A stretch of 64,000 nt of DNA from Sepioteuthis lessoniana (GCA_963585895.1 OY757907.1:105345430-105409429); one strand, 5' to 3'; counted from the first letter of the stretch, positions 11,376 through 23,465 are shown. Translations and numbers: made by a program. Notes: generated by a model from the letters alone, not told the origin.

Positions 11376-12824
11376 CATTTTTGATATTGGAATACTTTCT
11401 AGAATTCTCTACATTACATATGTTGTATGCACATTTTATTTTTATTGGCCAATAGAAAGAGATTGTGAAAACTGATTGGCATATAAGTATCTTACATCAT
11501 CAACCTGTAGGATATATATTGAAATTTAGAATTTAGTCAGTGCAGAGAGGGTTAAACTAAATTTTCATATGGTGCTGAAATTGTTAATAATGAGAAAAAG
11601 TCAATGCAGAATTTTAAAGAAGATAACTTCAAATTAAAAAAAATTATTTGAGGTTGGGGGGGAGCAGATGTACACTTTATAAGAATACTATTTGTAAATG
11701 CATTGTTGTCACTCAGTAGACCTGAAAGGTAAATGTTTTTGATCAATTTTAATGGCATGTCAACCTGTCTAGGGTTATTTTATGACTAGAGATTAGGGAA
11801 TCAAATTCATTGGATGTTCATATTTACATTTTTTTGTGTAGTAGTTTAAGAGTTTTTTTTAATCAAATACAAATAATTCTTAAAACAACTTGCACAAACT
11901 AAATAACAGTTTACAAATTAAAATTTCTTTAGACCATTTCTTTTTATTCTCAGCTAACATGGAGTGTTGAAACTTTAATTTTTCATGTGTACTGATCATC
12001 AATTTCTCAGTTCTTTCTCTTCTTGGCAAAAATAAAGATAACCAACAAAGAAGTATTTTAATAAAATCCAACAAAGTAACATTGTATAGGAAAATTTTCA
12101 AAGTAAATTTTAATAAAATATTTCACACTTTTTAGGACATACAAAAACATTACAGTAATTTTCTTTTTTAAATATCATGAGCAGAGTGACTATATCTCAA
12201 GTCTTAGATTGATAGAGTCATAATGCAACTCCAGTGACAATGTTTCTAGAACATTACTGAGTTTTAAAGCCCTCATAATTTGTCTCCCACTAAGTTGATC
12301 TACCTGTCAACATAATTCAGTTTTAACCAGGGTGACTATTTCACATTTATCTTCTACAACAAGTTGTCCAGTGTAAGCAGAAGTAGCTCAAGTTGCTTTC
12401 ACAGTAAAGTGTCAGCTGAAAAAAAAAATTAATCTAAATCCAAAAGAACGTGCATGTCACCCAAACTCACAGAAGATTTCTGACTAAGTGTAAATAAACT
12501 GTATAAAGCAGGTGTTGCTTCAATCGTTGAAATGAAAGTTTTGGTATGATTACTGAACTTTTAGAATAAAAACATCCAAGCTTTAGCAAAGGTTTAACAA
12601 AAAAAAAAAAAAAAAAAAAAAAGCTATAAAATGCTTGATGCTAGCATTTTGTTTATATGATTCAAATTTTAATAGAATCAATTTTTATGACAAAAATGTT
12701 TACTTTTAACTAATTTCCATTAGTTCATTGAAATATTGCTGATATCTTTTCCTAAAACAATCTTAAACTCATAAAAACTATAGATATAGGTAATTAATAC
12801 AAATACATACATACATGGTAAATA

Positions 12825-12968
12825 GTAGGGCAGATTAGGTTTTTTTAGCCTTGCAAAGGCAAACCAGTCTTAAAGAAGAAAAACACAGAATTCAAACCAG
12901 CTTTACTCCATTCAAGATTTGAACTTGTGTTACATCCTGCTCATGTCAGAGAGGCTGGGTGAATACAC
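12825..12968 (+). mobile_element. SINE family C, 5'-truncated
   Basis: Contains only the second half: GGTAAATAGTAGGGCAGATT, CAAACCAGTCTTAAAGAAG, ATTCAAACCAGCTTTACTCC, and the end CAGAGAGGCTGGGTGAATAC. Followed by a CA/TA microsatellite. Confidence 0.62.
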
Positions 12969-12975
12969 ACACACA

Positions 12976-13016
<41 letters not shown>

Positions 13017-13254
13017 CCCTCAAAATGTTCTGAGACAGTTGTGAATAAATGAAACAAAAGACATTGATGTAACATACTGTAGGAAGTGAGCAGTAATCAT
13101 TACAAGTCCACATGCCAAGCAAGTACCATACAGTAAACATTCACATTTGAGTTATATATTTTTGTGGCTATGTGTTACATAATGGTCTCTCCCCCACCAT
13201 CACTCTCATAACCTGGATTAAGATATTTACACAACCCACCTACCATCACAGGTC

Positions 13255-13485
13255 ATTTTTTTTTAAGTGGAGTAAAGCTGGTTTGAATACAGTCTTCCTT
13301 CTCTTAGACTATTTGTCACACCAAAGCTAAAGTTCCCAGTTTACCCTACTATTTTTCCATAGCTGGGGAAAGAACAGCTGGATTCATGCCTTTCCCATGA
13401 GCACTGACACAAAGTGAAATGTAAATAGCCTCATCCAGGATTTCCAATTCCATTTCCTTCAATGATAACAATCAAGCAAATCTCT
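13255..13485 (-). mobile_element. SINE family C copy, reverse
   Basis: Reverse copy. AAGTGGAGTAAAGCTGGTTT and TACCCTACTATTTTTCCATA, then TTCATGCCTTTCCCATGAGC, ending in the decayed head (AATGATAACAATCAAGC). With the 12825-12968 copy it forms a 290-bp-spaced inverted pair, and 13020-13250 between them is unassigned. Confidence 0.6.
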
Positions 13486-13727
13486 ACATTAGAGATTTGT
13501 TAGATATGTGGATTAAAAGTTTATTTTTGATTGAACTAAGTGATGAGAAAGTTTGCATTTTAAGTTTTTAATAGTTACATTTCTGGTGTGCAATAGAATG
13601 GATGCATGTTCTTGAGTTTAAGGTTTTAGAATACCCTTTTCAAGTAATTGTCTTTAATTGGAAGCATTTTGAGATGAGGCTTCTTAATCTGAGAATTAAT
13701 TTTTTTATTTATAGCAGACTTTTTGTC

Positions 13728-13805
13728 CTCATCTTGGTAGTTTTTGTGTTGTTTCTTCTTCACAACGTTTCGGACAAATTTCACCTCTGGCTTTCTTCAG
13801 ATGAT
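13728..13805 (-). mobile_element. Fragment sharing the family-E end motif
   Basis: Plus strand CTTCACAACGTTTCGGACAA and CTCTGGCTTTCTTCAGATG, which reversed give a CTGAAGAAAGCC...TTTGTCCGAAACGTTGTGAAG order like the E-family end (GAAGAAGGCCGAAGG...AAACGTTGTG). Only this module is present. Confidence 0.45.
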
Positions 13806-14274
13806 TAACCACAACCTCGGAAAAAAAGAAAAAAAAAAACCTTTTCAAGAGTTTAGATATTTTCCTAAGAAAATGAAGAGATTTGCTTCATCTTAATGAA
13901 GATGAGACTCAGAAAGAATTGCCAGCTTGAATTATTAACATTAATAAACATGCGAACAAACTAACAATATGTTTGTCAGTTCTTTTGTCATTGGATCAAG
14001 TCATAACCTCTTTGAGACCTTATCATTTCGAACTTTTCAACCAAATTTTCAGAAGACTCACAGTGCAATACATGTTCACATGTTTATTTGCAATTTCTAA
14101 GTCAAAGAGCAGATATCAATGTTTGTGTCAAACATGGAAAATCAGCATTTGAAATGTTCAAGCAAGGCTACAAAAATGAAACAAATGAGCCGAGTGAGGT
14201 GTTTTGAGTGGCACTTACTGTGTGACAAAGCATCACATGAAGATGAGAGGTCAAGATGACTCTCAAGAAGAAGT

Positions 14275-14560
14275 AGTGTGAGAGGCAACCCTGGCGTAAC
14301 AGTTATCATTCTTGGCAATGAACAATGACCTAGGTTCAAATTCTAGACAAGGCTGTTTGTATTTCAATGCAAATGCTCTTTAAAAAAGTATGAATCCACC
14401 TATTCTCCCTAAAGCTATGGATAAATAGTAGAGCAGACTCAGCACTTTAACCTTGGTATGACAACTGGTCTGGGAGAAGGAAAACTCTTAAATTCAAAAC
14501 CAGTTGTACTCCACTTAAAAAATAATCATTGTGTGATACATCATCCTTGTAGCTGAAGGG
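14275..14560 (+). mobile_element. SINE family C copy
   Basis: Head CCTGGCGTAACAGTTATCAT and TAGGTTCAAATTCTAG, core (TATGAATCCACCTATTCTCC) and tail (CAACTGGTCTGGGAGAAGG). It lies just beyond the 3' tail of the long RTE copy. Confidence 0.68.
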
Positions 14561-14627
14561 TTTTATAAATACAAAACCTAGAAATTTGTCTGCAGAATCA
14601 GAATATTAATGCTGAGTGCTACACTCA

Positions 14628-17470
14628 TCATCATCTTGTCGTGCCACCAGCACGGATATCCCTGACCCTCTCTTACCACTCCTCCCTATTGTTCATCCCT
14701 TCTGGTAGGTCTTCAGGGCTACAACCTATATCCTCAAAGAGCTGCTGTATGTATGTTTGAGCTGGTCTCCCTGCTTTTGCTTGGCCATGTGAGGGGTCCA
14801 TAGGAGAACATCCCTTATGAGCTTGTCGCTGCTTCTCTAGCAGTGTCCTGCATGTCTGGTTCATCTAACTTTGATAGTTTTCATGATGGGAAGTAGGTAG
14901 CCATACAGCTGGTGCTTTGTGGGGTGTTGCCTCCAGGACTTGTTCAAAATTGCTCACAGCACTCTTGTGTAGTTGGCGTCCATGTAGTGAATCCATATAG
15001 CAGTATCAACACGACCGCTGCTTGGAAGAAACTGTGTTTCATTTTATCAGTCAGGTTTGACTTCCATATGACCAATAACCTATCGATAGCTGTCCATGCC
15101 TTTGTTAGTCGCGTGTTGATGTCTTTTTCGGTTGATGAGACACTGCTTCCTAGGTAGATAAACTTGTCAACTAGTTTCAAAGAGCTACCACCTAGTGTGG
15201 AGATGTCGCCTGTTTGATTTAAGCACATGCATTCCGTTTTGTGTGCATTGACATGGAGGCCAATGCCTCTGGCAGCTCGTTCCAGACTATGCATTAGTGT
15301 TTTGGCTTGGGCAGGTGCATTTGCCAGAATTGCTATGTAGTCGGCGTCAGTTATTGTTTTTGCGGGGTACCTTCTGCTTCTTTTCTTTGTCAGCTTGAAA
15401 CCGTTTTCTTTGATTTTATCAATCAATGTTCTAAGCACATAGTCTAGAGTGATGATAAAGAGGTATGGGGCAAGTGTGCCTCCTTGCAGTACTCCTGCTA
15501 TGATGTCGAAGTAGTCTGTGTCTCCATTTAGAGAACGCACTTCCACTTTGGTGTTTCTATAGAGAATCATTATAGCTGCAACAGTCTCTTCTGGTATGCC
15601 GTATGCTAAAAGAATTTGTTCCATCTTCCCTCTGTGAATGGAATCAAAGGCCTTGGTAGTCAACAAATAGTATTGTCGCCTGTAGGTTTTTTGCTTGTAC
15701 GCCTTCAAGGATTCTACAGATGGTCAATATTTGTGAGGTCATGGATCTATTTCTTCGGAAGCCATTTTAGTTCTTCCGAAGAATGTTGACAATTTTGGGT
15801 TCTATGCGGTTTCATAGTAGGGCATTGTATATTTTGGCTGCTATGGATGTAAGTGTTATACCTCGGTAGTTCTTGGCTAATCCGAGGTCGCCCTTTTTAG
15901 GGAAAGGGAGGATGCATCCCTTCATCCATCTGTCTATTGGATTTTGATTATAAACTGCATTACAGTGTCAGAACAGTATGTTGTCAAATTGTCTGGTCTT
16001 CTATACTTCTGGGGGAATTTCATTTAGCCCTGTGGTTTTTCTATTTTTAATTTTTCTAAGTACTGAGTCGAGTTCTTCTCGAGTAAACAGTCCTAGCTTA
16101 ATGTCTAATTGCTTACTTATAATTCTCCTGATTGGTTTATGTGTAACTTTCGGTGGGTTTCCAAGTAGATTCTCAAATTCCTTTTGTGCCTTTTTTAGTT
16201 TCATGGCATTTGTGTCCGTTGGGTTCTTCCTATTGCATTTGGAGGCTGTTTTCACATTTGCACGTTTTTCTCTAACTGCTAATGTCTCCCATGGGATTTA
16301 GTTCGAGGTTTTGTTAGGATGTATTTTGCTGCTGCCTCTAGGTGTGCGTTGATGAAATTCTCATATTCGTCATTTGGGGTAAGTATTTCTGTCTTTTCCT
16401 GCAGTGCATCAAGTTTGTTTCTTAATGCTAGCACATATTTATCTCTAATATCCTTGTTGTTAAGAAGAGCCCAGTCATAGTGAATGGTGATCGTTGTTCG
16501 TGTGGCATTCTTTAGTAGGCTCAGTCGTATTTTTGCCTTGACAATTCAGTGATCAGAGGACACACCCTTTAAAGAGGAGTATGCCTCGCAATTCATTGCG
16601 CTATTTTTCCATTTCTTGTTTATAAAGACATGTCTATCTGTGCCTTAGTATTGTTTGCATATGTGTAGATCCATAATTTTCCCTCCCTCTTTTGAAAGTT
16701 TGTATTGAGGCATGTTAGTCTATTTTCTATCATGAAATCTGTTAGATGTTGTCCATTCCTGTTTGACATGTAGGCTGTATTTGTTGTTTCCGTTTTCCCC
16801 GATTTAGGCATTCATGTCTCCGCCAATGACGAGAACGTTGTGTTTCAGAATGCTACACACTAGAGAGGATAGCTCATCATAGAAGGCGATGAGTTCAGTT
16901 TCTTCACTGCTGTAGCAGGAGATGATTGTTGCTCTGGGGTTGCCATTAAAAGTAGCTACCATCATCCTAGGTTGTATTCTCTCTATGCTATTAAGTGATT
17001 TTAAAGCTCTTGGTCCTATAACTATTCCTACACCTCTTATCGTGGCATTGACAGAGTTTTTCCATGCTGATACAGTGGCTAGTGTCCATCCATTGCCAGT
17101 ATCGCGATATTTAATATCCTTGCTATGTGTGTATCTGTGTTCTTGTATGCATATTATGTCTATGTTATGTTCTACAGCCGATGCAGTCAGCTCCGGTAGT
17201 TGACCTATTCTATCTAAGGTTCTAACGTTCAATGTCGCTATTTGTATTGTTTGCATTTTAGTAATTTTTGTTGTTTGAGCTCTGTAGCTGATTTTTTGAA
17301 CACTGAGGCTAGGTCTCCAACCTCATCAGGACGCACACCTTTTTTTATTCATGCAAAGAGCGATGCAGTTTATATATGTGGTTTGAGTGTGGGTCATGGT
17401 TATCTTTCGATGGCTGTTTTATTCTCATCCCTAGAAGTCAACCTTATAGATGAGCAGCAGTAGTTCCCTG
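14628..17470 (-). mobile_element. RTE-like non-LTR retrotransposon, nearly full length, inactive
   Basis: Minus-strand LINE copy with an apurinic-type endonuclease then a reverse transcriptase. The endonuclease part (16804-17256) shows TLNVRTL near the start, the QEHR motif (ICIQEHR) and VIGGDMNA. It is broken shortly afterwards by frameshifts around 16800-16620. A linker and RT N-terminus are at 16001-16255, and the RT palm and thumb at 14944-15708, with AFDSI (motif A) and GVLQGGTLAP (motif B). The catalytic YADD is gone: the sequence runs ITDADYIAILAN where the 61.4-kb copy has NADYADDIAILAN, a 9-base in-frame loss. The 3' end is a short (ATG)n tail (TCATCATC on plus, near 14625), typical of RTE. 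It lies in the 9.7-kb intron, antisense to nothing and in the same orientation as the host gene. Confidence 0.88.
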
Positions 17471-18171
17471 ATTGAACTGATGATCCTGACCATTGAGCCA
17501 CGAGATTCATTATGCCCAGGACCAGGTTAGGCATTGCATTAGGCAGTCAGAAGTTTTATTTGCATGCCTTTACATCTGCCATGCTGCTTCCAATGGCATT
17601 CATTAAAAAAGGAAAAAAAGAAAAATCCTTTCTTCTTTTCCGTTAAGTTTTAACTTAGTTGAGTCCAAAGACTAATATATTAATAAAAAGAGTTGTTTTT
17701 TTTTTTTCTTCACGTTCTATTTTAGTTCCTTACTTTTGTTTGTTTTTTCCCCACTGTCTTCTGAAATTGGCACTAACACGTGTTATAGTTCTACCTTCTT
17801 TTACTAAAAATAGAATTTTACGTTCCAACAATGAATCTTTTCTTTCAAGTTTCATATTCAGGCTAATAGTAAATTGTTCTTTCATTTAAGATACATAATA
17901 GTATACACCAAAAATTTTAGAATATTTGACATAACCTGAATCGTGGGGATATAAAATTAAATGCTCCAACATGACAGCTCACTCTCATACAGTGCATTTA
18001 AAATGTTTTTGTACTGCATCAGCATCATCTTTACACCGAACTGGACCAACTCTCCAGATTTTACTCTCTGCAACTTCTTCCTTCTACCCTCCAGACAAAT
18101 TTAAAGCTGAAGAGCTACTGTTATAATACCAAAGAGGAGATCTAGCATGAATCTCATATAGTACTTGGTAC

Positions 18172-18292
18172 CTTGACACCCTTAAAGGAGTAGGACTTTC
18201 AGAGAGGGTTCCAAGCACAGAACGTAAAGCCTCGGCTTGACACCCTTAAAGGAGTGGGACTTTCAGAGACAGTTCCAAGCATAGAACTGAAA
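18172..18292. repeat. Two-copy tandem repeat, period 64
   Basis: CTTGACACCCTTAAAGGAGT at 18172 recurs at 18236, each followed by GGACTTTCAGAGA and GTTCCAAGCA.AGAAC. It lies 170 bp downstream (on the transcribed strand) of... no, 180 bp beyond the EF-hand 1 donor side, inside the 8801-18468 intron. No element family matches. Confidence 0.8.
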
Positions 18293-18468
18293 GTCCTGGT
18301 AGAGATCTATGGCTGCATAAGACGACTAATTTGAAGGGGGATGACAGCCAAATCTTAAAGCACAAATACAGCTTTTGATAAAAATCTTGGAACTTTCAGA
18401 TCATACAACATATATGGATAATGCTAGTTTCAGCAGGAAATAAATACAGAAAATAAATAAGTACTTAC

Positions 18469-18598
18469 ATTGAAAAGCTGCCGAATATATTTTTTCTTCA
18501 TTCCAGCATTCAGTCTCTTGAGAAGTTTTACACATTCATCAAAATCTATTTCTCCATCTTCATTTTTATCAGCTGCCATAAATGCATCTTTAATCCAT
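18469..18598 (-). CDS. PLCD-like: Phospholipase C delta/eta-type, EF-hand 1 exon
   Basis: Exon encoding the first EF-hand, which follows the PH domain in this family. After one base that completes an Arg codon it reads WIKDAFMAADKNEDGEIDFD, then ECVKLLKRLNAGMKKKYIRQ and LFN, ending at a strong GTAAGT donor in phase 0. The 12-residue loop DKNEDGEIDFDE has acidic or Asn ligands at positions 1, 3, 5 and 9, Gly at 6, Ile at 8 and Glu at 12, so it should bind calcium. The ADKN.DG core and the opening Trp are hallmarks of PLC delta and eta. The upstream boundary is unusual: no AG lies before the conserved Trp, but a U12-type AC acceptor does (see the intron entry). 130 nt. Confidence 0.95.
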
Positions 18599-19551
18599 GT
18601 GAACAAAAGTTAAAGAAGATATCATTTTGGGGTTTAGAACAAAAGACAAAGAAAAGAAAGCAAGCACAAGGACATAAGCAGTTTGAGAGATTATTTTTAT
18701 TCATGGTGTATCACAATGAGCAGTGAAAACGATTACTTGAGGGTTTTTTTAAAGAGTTAAGAGTAACTTCCTACATTTCATTTTGAAAATAAATTAATTG
18801 TGAAAACTTGTTAGAAAAACTAATTATGTATATTATATAAATATATTTTCACTACAAATTCATTGTGTTTATTTTTAATTCTCTGTTCGCCAAGTAAATT
18901 TCAAATCTTAAAAAAAAAAAAAATTATACTGATATACAAGTTTTCCCTCAAAAAACATTGTAATATAAAATAGTTTTTAAAATTTGATAAGCTGGAAAGT
19001 AACTTAAGTAGTTATCAATAAATATTTCATGAAACTTCACATAATTAAACTACACTTGTTTCAGTGATTTTTCTAGGTATAAAATAAAAATATATGAATT
19101 AGAGATAGACTAATTGATGAGCCCAGCTATTTTTTTTATTAAATACTAGAATTTCTCAACAACACAGATTGTACTAATAAACCCAATAACAATTATTTTT
19201 ACAATTAAATTATTTTCTGTCTCAATATATACATATATTACATATTTAGGCAGCAAATTGGTATCTTGACAAGTTCTGTTAAATACCATGGATTGCCTCT
19301 TTTTGTGATCTTCAAGTGAATATTTCCAAGTCTTCTAACTATTTTTTGTATATCTGGGTTGAGATGGTGAAGAAAAAAACTCTATATAAGCCCAAGCACT
19401 TTTGACCATTTCGCTGGTCATCTTTAGCGGGGGGGGGGGGGTTAAATTGTTTGTTGTTGGGAAAATTGTTAATTTTATATTTATTCAGAGTGGCTTTCTT
19501 TTTTTTTTCTTTTCATAATAAATTATAGATGGGGTTGGTTCATTCCATTAG

Positions 19552-19795
19552 GGGGGTGTCCTTGTGGTGTAATGGTTAAAGCGATGGACTGCAGAATCAT
19601 AGTAAGCGAGTTCGTACTCCAGTCGTGCTATTATGTTCACTTTTGGGCAAATACCCTTGGGAAAGGTATGAACCCCCTTATCCTCCCAGCTATGGGTTAA
19701 ATAGTACCACTACTGTTCTTCTAGGAGAATGGCTTTGGCATTAAATAACCTCTAAAGGTTGATATGCCATTAAACAAAGAAACCAATCAACCAAT
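19552..19795 (+). mobile_element. tRNA-derived SINE, family A
   Basis: tRNA-like head with A-box region (TGGTGTAATGGTTAAAGCGA) and B-box region (GAGTTCGTACTCC). The central core contains CCTTGGGAAAGGTATGAA and CAGCTATGGGTTAAATAGTA. The tail GGCATTAAATAACC...GGTTGATATGCCATTAAAC is shared with other A copies and, reversed, with the D family. Best-preserved A copy in the window, inside the U12 intron. Confidence 0.78.
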
Positions 19796-20393
19796 CATTC
19801 CATTAGAATATATGATCAGTTGTTGAATACATTTAATATGTTTATACTTGTGGTGAATGCTATTCTATTTATAGTGGGTTTTTTTTTAATAGTTATTGCT
19901 TTAAGGATTTATAAATAGTTTTTATTGTTATTTATATATATATATATGATTTTTTGTATTGCTGATAAGAATTTTTCTTATGTCAGGGTATTTGAGTTTG
20001 ACAGTCTTTATTATGCTTTGTCATTATATGCTGTTTTATGGCACTTATATTAGAAAGGTGGTAGGTAAGACAACGAGAGAGCATGGTTGTTGTATGGCCA
20101 ATATAGATATAAGGTGTTATGTTATTTTTCAAGAAACATTCTCATATGTAAAATTCATATATGGAGGGTCCAAGTGGAGAACCCATACTAATACCATCTG
20201 TTTGTGTATATATTTTTCCTGAAGCATCATAGAATGGAACTTGTGCAAGCATGGAGAAGTTTTTCGAGAATGTGTAGTCTTATGGCAGAAATACAAAGAA
20301 TAGCAAGAAGACTCGAAAGTCTTCACTTGAAGATCATAAAAAAGAGGCAGTCCATGGTATTTAACAGAACTTGTCGAGATTATATATATAAAC

Positions 20394-20583
20394 AAGGGTG
20401 AGCTGAAAAGTTCATATGATCATGCCGTATCTGCTATAAATGACTTTTTGGCCAAGGGGATCTAAGCACAGCAACACTAATAGAAAAAGTGTGTTGACCA
20501 CGAGAGAGACCATGTTGAAAAAGAAAGGTCACATTTCATTAAAGTATCTTGGTCAAGCTTATGAACTTTTTGACCACCCCTCA
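20394..20583 (+). mobile_element. Short mariner derivative (MITE-like)
   Basis: About 190 bp with matching inverted ends: the left end AGGGTGAGCTGAAAAGTTCA and, reversed, the right end GGGGTGGTCAAAAAGTTCAT, in TATATA flanks. The interior reads CVDHERDHVEKE on the plus strand, like the W-x-K-C-V-x-x-x-G-D-Y-V-E-K ending of mariner transposases. That makes this an internally deleted copy, not an unrelated foldback. No coding capacity remains. Confidence 0.65.
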
Positions 20584-20799
20584 TATATATAAAATGTAGT
20601 TTACTATATTTATAAATAAAAAGTGCTCAAAATCAGTGATAGAGCATATATATATATATATATATATTCTTGGTACATGAAAATTTGTATAAACAAATAA
20701 ATAGCGAAATCATTGGTAAGGGGAAGACTATTTTAAAATAATAAAACAGCAAGGGCCCTTTCATCTGGCACTTGTCAGGCTTTGTTACCGAAAAATAAT

Positions 20800-21997
20800 A
20801 TTTAAAAATGGTATATAAAGTAATTAATTGGATTAACGGGACAAGGTGGAAAAAAAAAATATTCATGTCACACCAGTCTCCGACACTTCCCTAAATATAT
20901 TTAAGATGTTACTGCTTAACTGTCTACATAGAGGACGATTTATAGCGATATAAATCGCCTCTAAGGCATTAAGATGAATTTTGTCTCTAGCTCTATGCAG
21001 AACAGAAAAGGAGTCATCTTCATAACTAGTCCTGCAACTATTTATGGCAAACAAATACTCACCAATAGCCAAATCCATTGCCTGAGAATGCCTGGATGTT
21101 TGTCGGCCTTTTGTTATAATAACTCTGGGTACATGTTGTCTAATTCTCACTTCGAGGCGTTAACAAGTCCTGCCTATATATGTCGAACTACATCGACATT
21201 CAAACTTATATATTAGCATACTTTGTTTAAAGATAGGCAACTTGTCCTTAGGTGTAGAATTTAAGGCAGTCCTTGTAGTGAAAATTAGTTGCAAATTAAC
21301 AGCATGATAACAGCGGTACACAAAGGTGGCAATCCTCTCGGCAAAGGACTTGTTAGCAGAACCAACCCAAGGAAGTCTAAAGTAAACAGGATATTTCGGA
21401 GGACCAAAGGTTTTGTTCTTATTTTTTAACCTAGTCACTGTAAACTTGATATTATTATCAATGACTTCCTCAGGATACCCGTTGTTAATAAATATTTCTT
21501 TGATTACCTTGAGTTCTTCTTCAATCTTGCTATCACTGCAGATATTCAAAGCTCTATAGGAAAGACATCTGATTAAATTAAGCTTCCTAGATCTAAGAGC
21601 AAAGGAATCCCAACTTACATATAGCCCAGTAAATGTCGGTTTTCTATAAACCGATGTAAGGAAAGAAGAATCACATCTTTCAACTAGCACATCTAAAAAT
21701 GGCAGTTTATTATTATTTTCTTCCTCCATGGTAAATGTCAAAGGTGAGTGTAACTCGTTGAACTTATCGAAGAACAATAATGCATCATTACGTGATCTAA
21801 AGGAAACAAAAGTGTCATCCACACAACAAAGATAAATGAAGGGCTTAGGAAACTTTTCAAACAAATGTCTTTCTTGGAACCCAACAAAAATATTAGCCAG
21901 GATGGGGCCAAGAGGGGAACCTGTACTAACGCCCTCAATCTGGCAGTACATGATCTCATTGAAACTAAAAGACACACACCCACACACATCAAAAACT
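20800..21997 (-). mobile_element. Penelope-like retroelement (RT + GIY-YIG), 5' truncated
   Basis: Minus-strand coding from about 21997 down to 20863. The reverse transcriptase shows GVSTGSPLGPILANIF and the catalytic box as LCCVDDTF, followed by the N-K-LPFLDVLV and YRKPTFTG blocks typical of Penelope-like elements. Downstream is a GIY-YIG nuclease: YKFECRC..TYIGRTC, then RLEVRIRQH and, near the end, ALEAIYI. One in-frame TAA (21157-21159) separates TYIGRTC from RLEVRIRQH; otherwise about 1.1 kb is open. The N-terminal RT is missing because the element abuts a SINE fragment at 22000. It lies inside the U12 intron. Confidence 0.88.
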
Positions 21998-22150
21998 AAA
22001 AAAATGGGACTTGATACCACCTGTTTAATACACAGCATTATAAGGTTTGTATCAAGGATAAAGTGGAGCAATCCATGGAAAGGAGTAGCACCCTTCCCTA
22101 CACCTAGGTGTTAGAGCTATTGAAAAGGAAGCCTTTGGATTGCCCTCAAC
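21998..22150 (+). mobile_element. SINE family B 3' fragment
   Basis: Contains only the body and end (AAATGGGACTTGATACCACC ... CAGCATTATAAGG ... AGAGCTATTGAAAAGGAAGC). The tRNA-like head is absent, its place taken by the truncated 5' end of the Penelope-like element. Confidence 0.6.
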
Positions 22151-22154
22151 TTAC

Positions 22155-22195
<41 letters not shown>

Positions 22196-22319
22196 AGATA
22201 GCATAGGTATAGAGTTGATGGCACTTGGGGAAAGTCAGTTTTTTGCCTCATCTGGGTCTGATGATTGTATAAATGAGACAGTCACTAAGTGCCACTAACT
22301 CTGCGCCTATGCTATCGTG

Positions 22320-22402
<83 letters not shown>
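22155..22402. repeat. (TA)n and (GA)n tracts around the 120-bp TIR element
   Basis: TA tracts at 22158-22193 and 22327-22382, the second continuing into (AG)n to 22402. They flank the element at 22197-22316. Confidence 0.92.
22197..22316. mobile_element. Short TIR element between (TA)n tracts
   Basis: 120 bp. The left end GATAGCATAGGTATAGAGTT and the reversed right end GATAGCATAGGCGCAGAGTT continue to GGCACTT, giving roughly 30-bp TIRs with about 4 differences. Both flanks are TA microsatellites, as if the element inserted into, or seeded, a TA tract. No coding potential. It lies in the U12 intron. Confidence 0.68.
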
Positions 22403-22403
<1 letters not shown>

Positions 22404-23461
22404 TATACAGACACAGAGGTAAGAACTATTTTAAGAATTACTGATGAGGATTAATTTTATATTAAATGATATAATGGCACCATGAAATATAAATGCATAA
22501 TTCGAATCAAATATTATGAAATAATTTCTCTTCTATTGCATTGAGCAATCACTTAAAATAATTGCTATGAATATAGTTTAAAGCTGAAACATAGCAAAGA
22601 CCTTAGATATAAAAAGAAAATTTTTAAAATGGTTTTGATTTCATGAAAGAAAAGAGCATTTCTCTTAATGAAGAGATAGACAGTAGGAGTGACATAACTT
22701 GTTATCAATCCATTCTCCTGAAAGGTCATCATTAATCAATTCAAAAAACAAACAGGCTCATCTTGTTCTAATTCAGTTGAATAAATCATTATTGGAAAGC
22801 CTATGATTGAGCGCTAATTACTATCTTAAAAAGGAGCAAAGTAACAGATTATAGATAAGTAACAGGTCAGAATGACTATGTGTTAAACATTTCAATTTGA
22901 AAGTCAGTCGGTTTTACTGACAACTTGATTGATAAAATTGATCATAGAATGAATAGAGAACATTTCGCTGAAAAATCAACAAAAAAGACAGAGAGAAAAG
23001 TGTGATTTCTAACAAATTTTCCCTTGTTAAAAGAGTGAAGATAAAAATGAGTTCTTCAAGCTGAAATAGAATCATCCAAAACAAAGTGAATTTTGTCAAA
23101 CAAGTTGGCAATAAAAAGCACCATTTACAGTTGCATCTTTTTCTAGTAAATTTATAATGATGAGTCCTTTCATAACCCAGAAGATTGTCAGCATCACCTT
23201 TTTTACTGAGTGATACACACAAAACTATTTCTTTACTGGAGAATCAATGTGTGGTTTTCTTGACTCAGGCTTGTAGTGGCGAGCCCACGTTGTAAATATT
23301 TTTTAATACTAAAATATGCTTTTCTGTACACATCACACATTCTACTGTAAATTTCTCAAGGATTACACTTCTCAGGCACCAAAAATTTGATGAAGTCTGT
23401 TCAAGCATAGAGCACTCTGATTTTCCACCATATTGAATAATCTCAAAAAAAATAAAATAAA

Positions 23462-23465
<4 letters not shown>

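Noticed and set aside
15978-16301. 107-codon plus-strand frame
   Set aside because: Antisense to the RTE linker and RT N-terminus, which carry recognisable coding.
19552-19630. Possible functional tRNA gene
   Set aside because: A and B boxes are present but the acceptor stem does not close and a SINE body and tail follow; it is a SINE head.
21836-22114. 92-codon plus-strand frame
   Set aside because: Lies antisense to the Penelope-like reverse transcriptase and runs into the SINE; a shadow frame.
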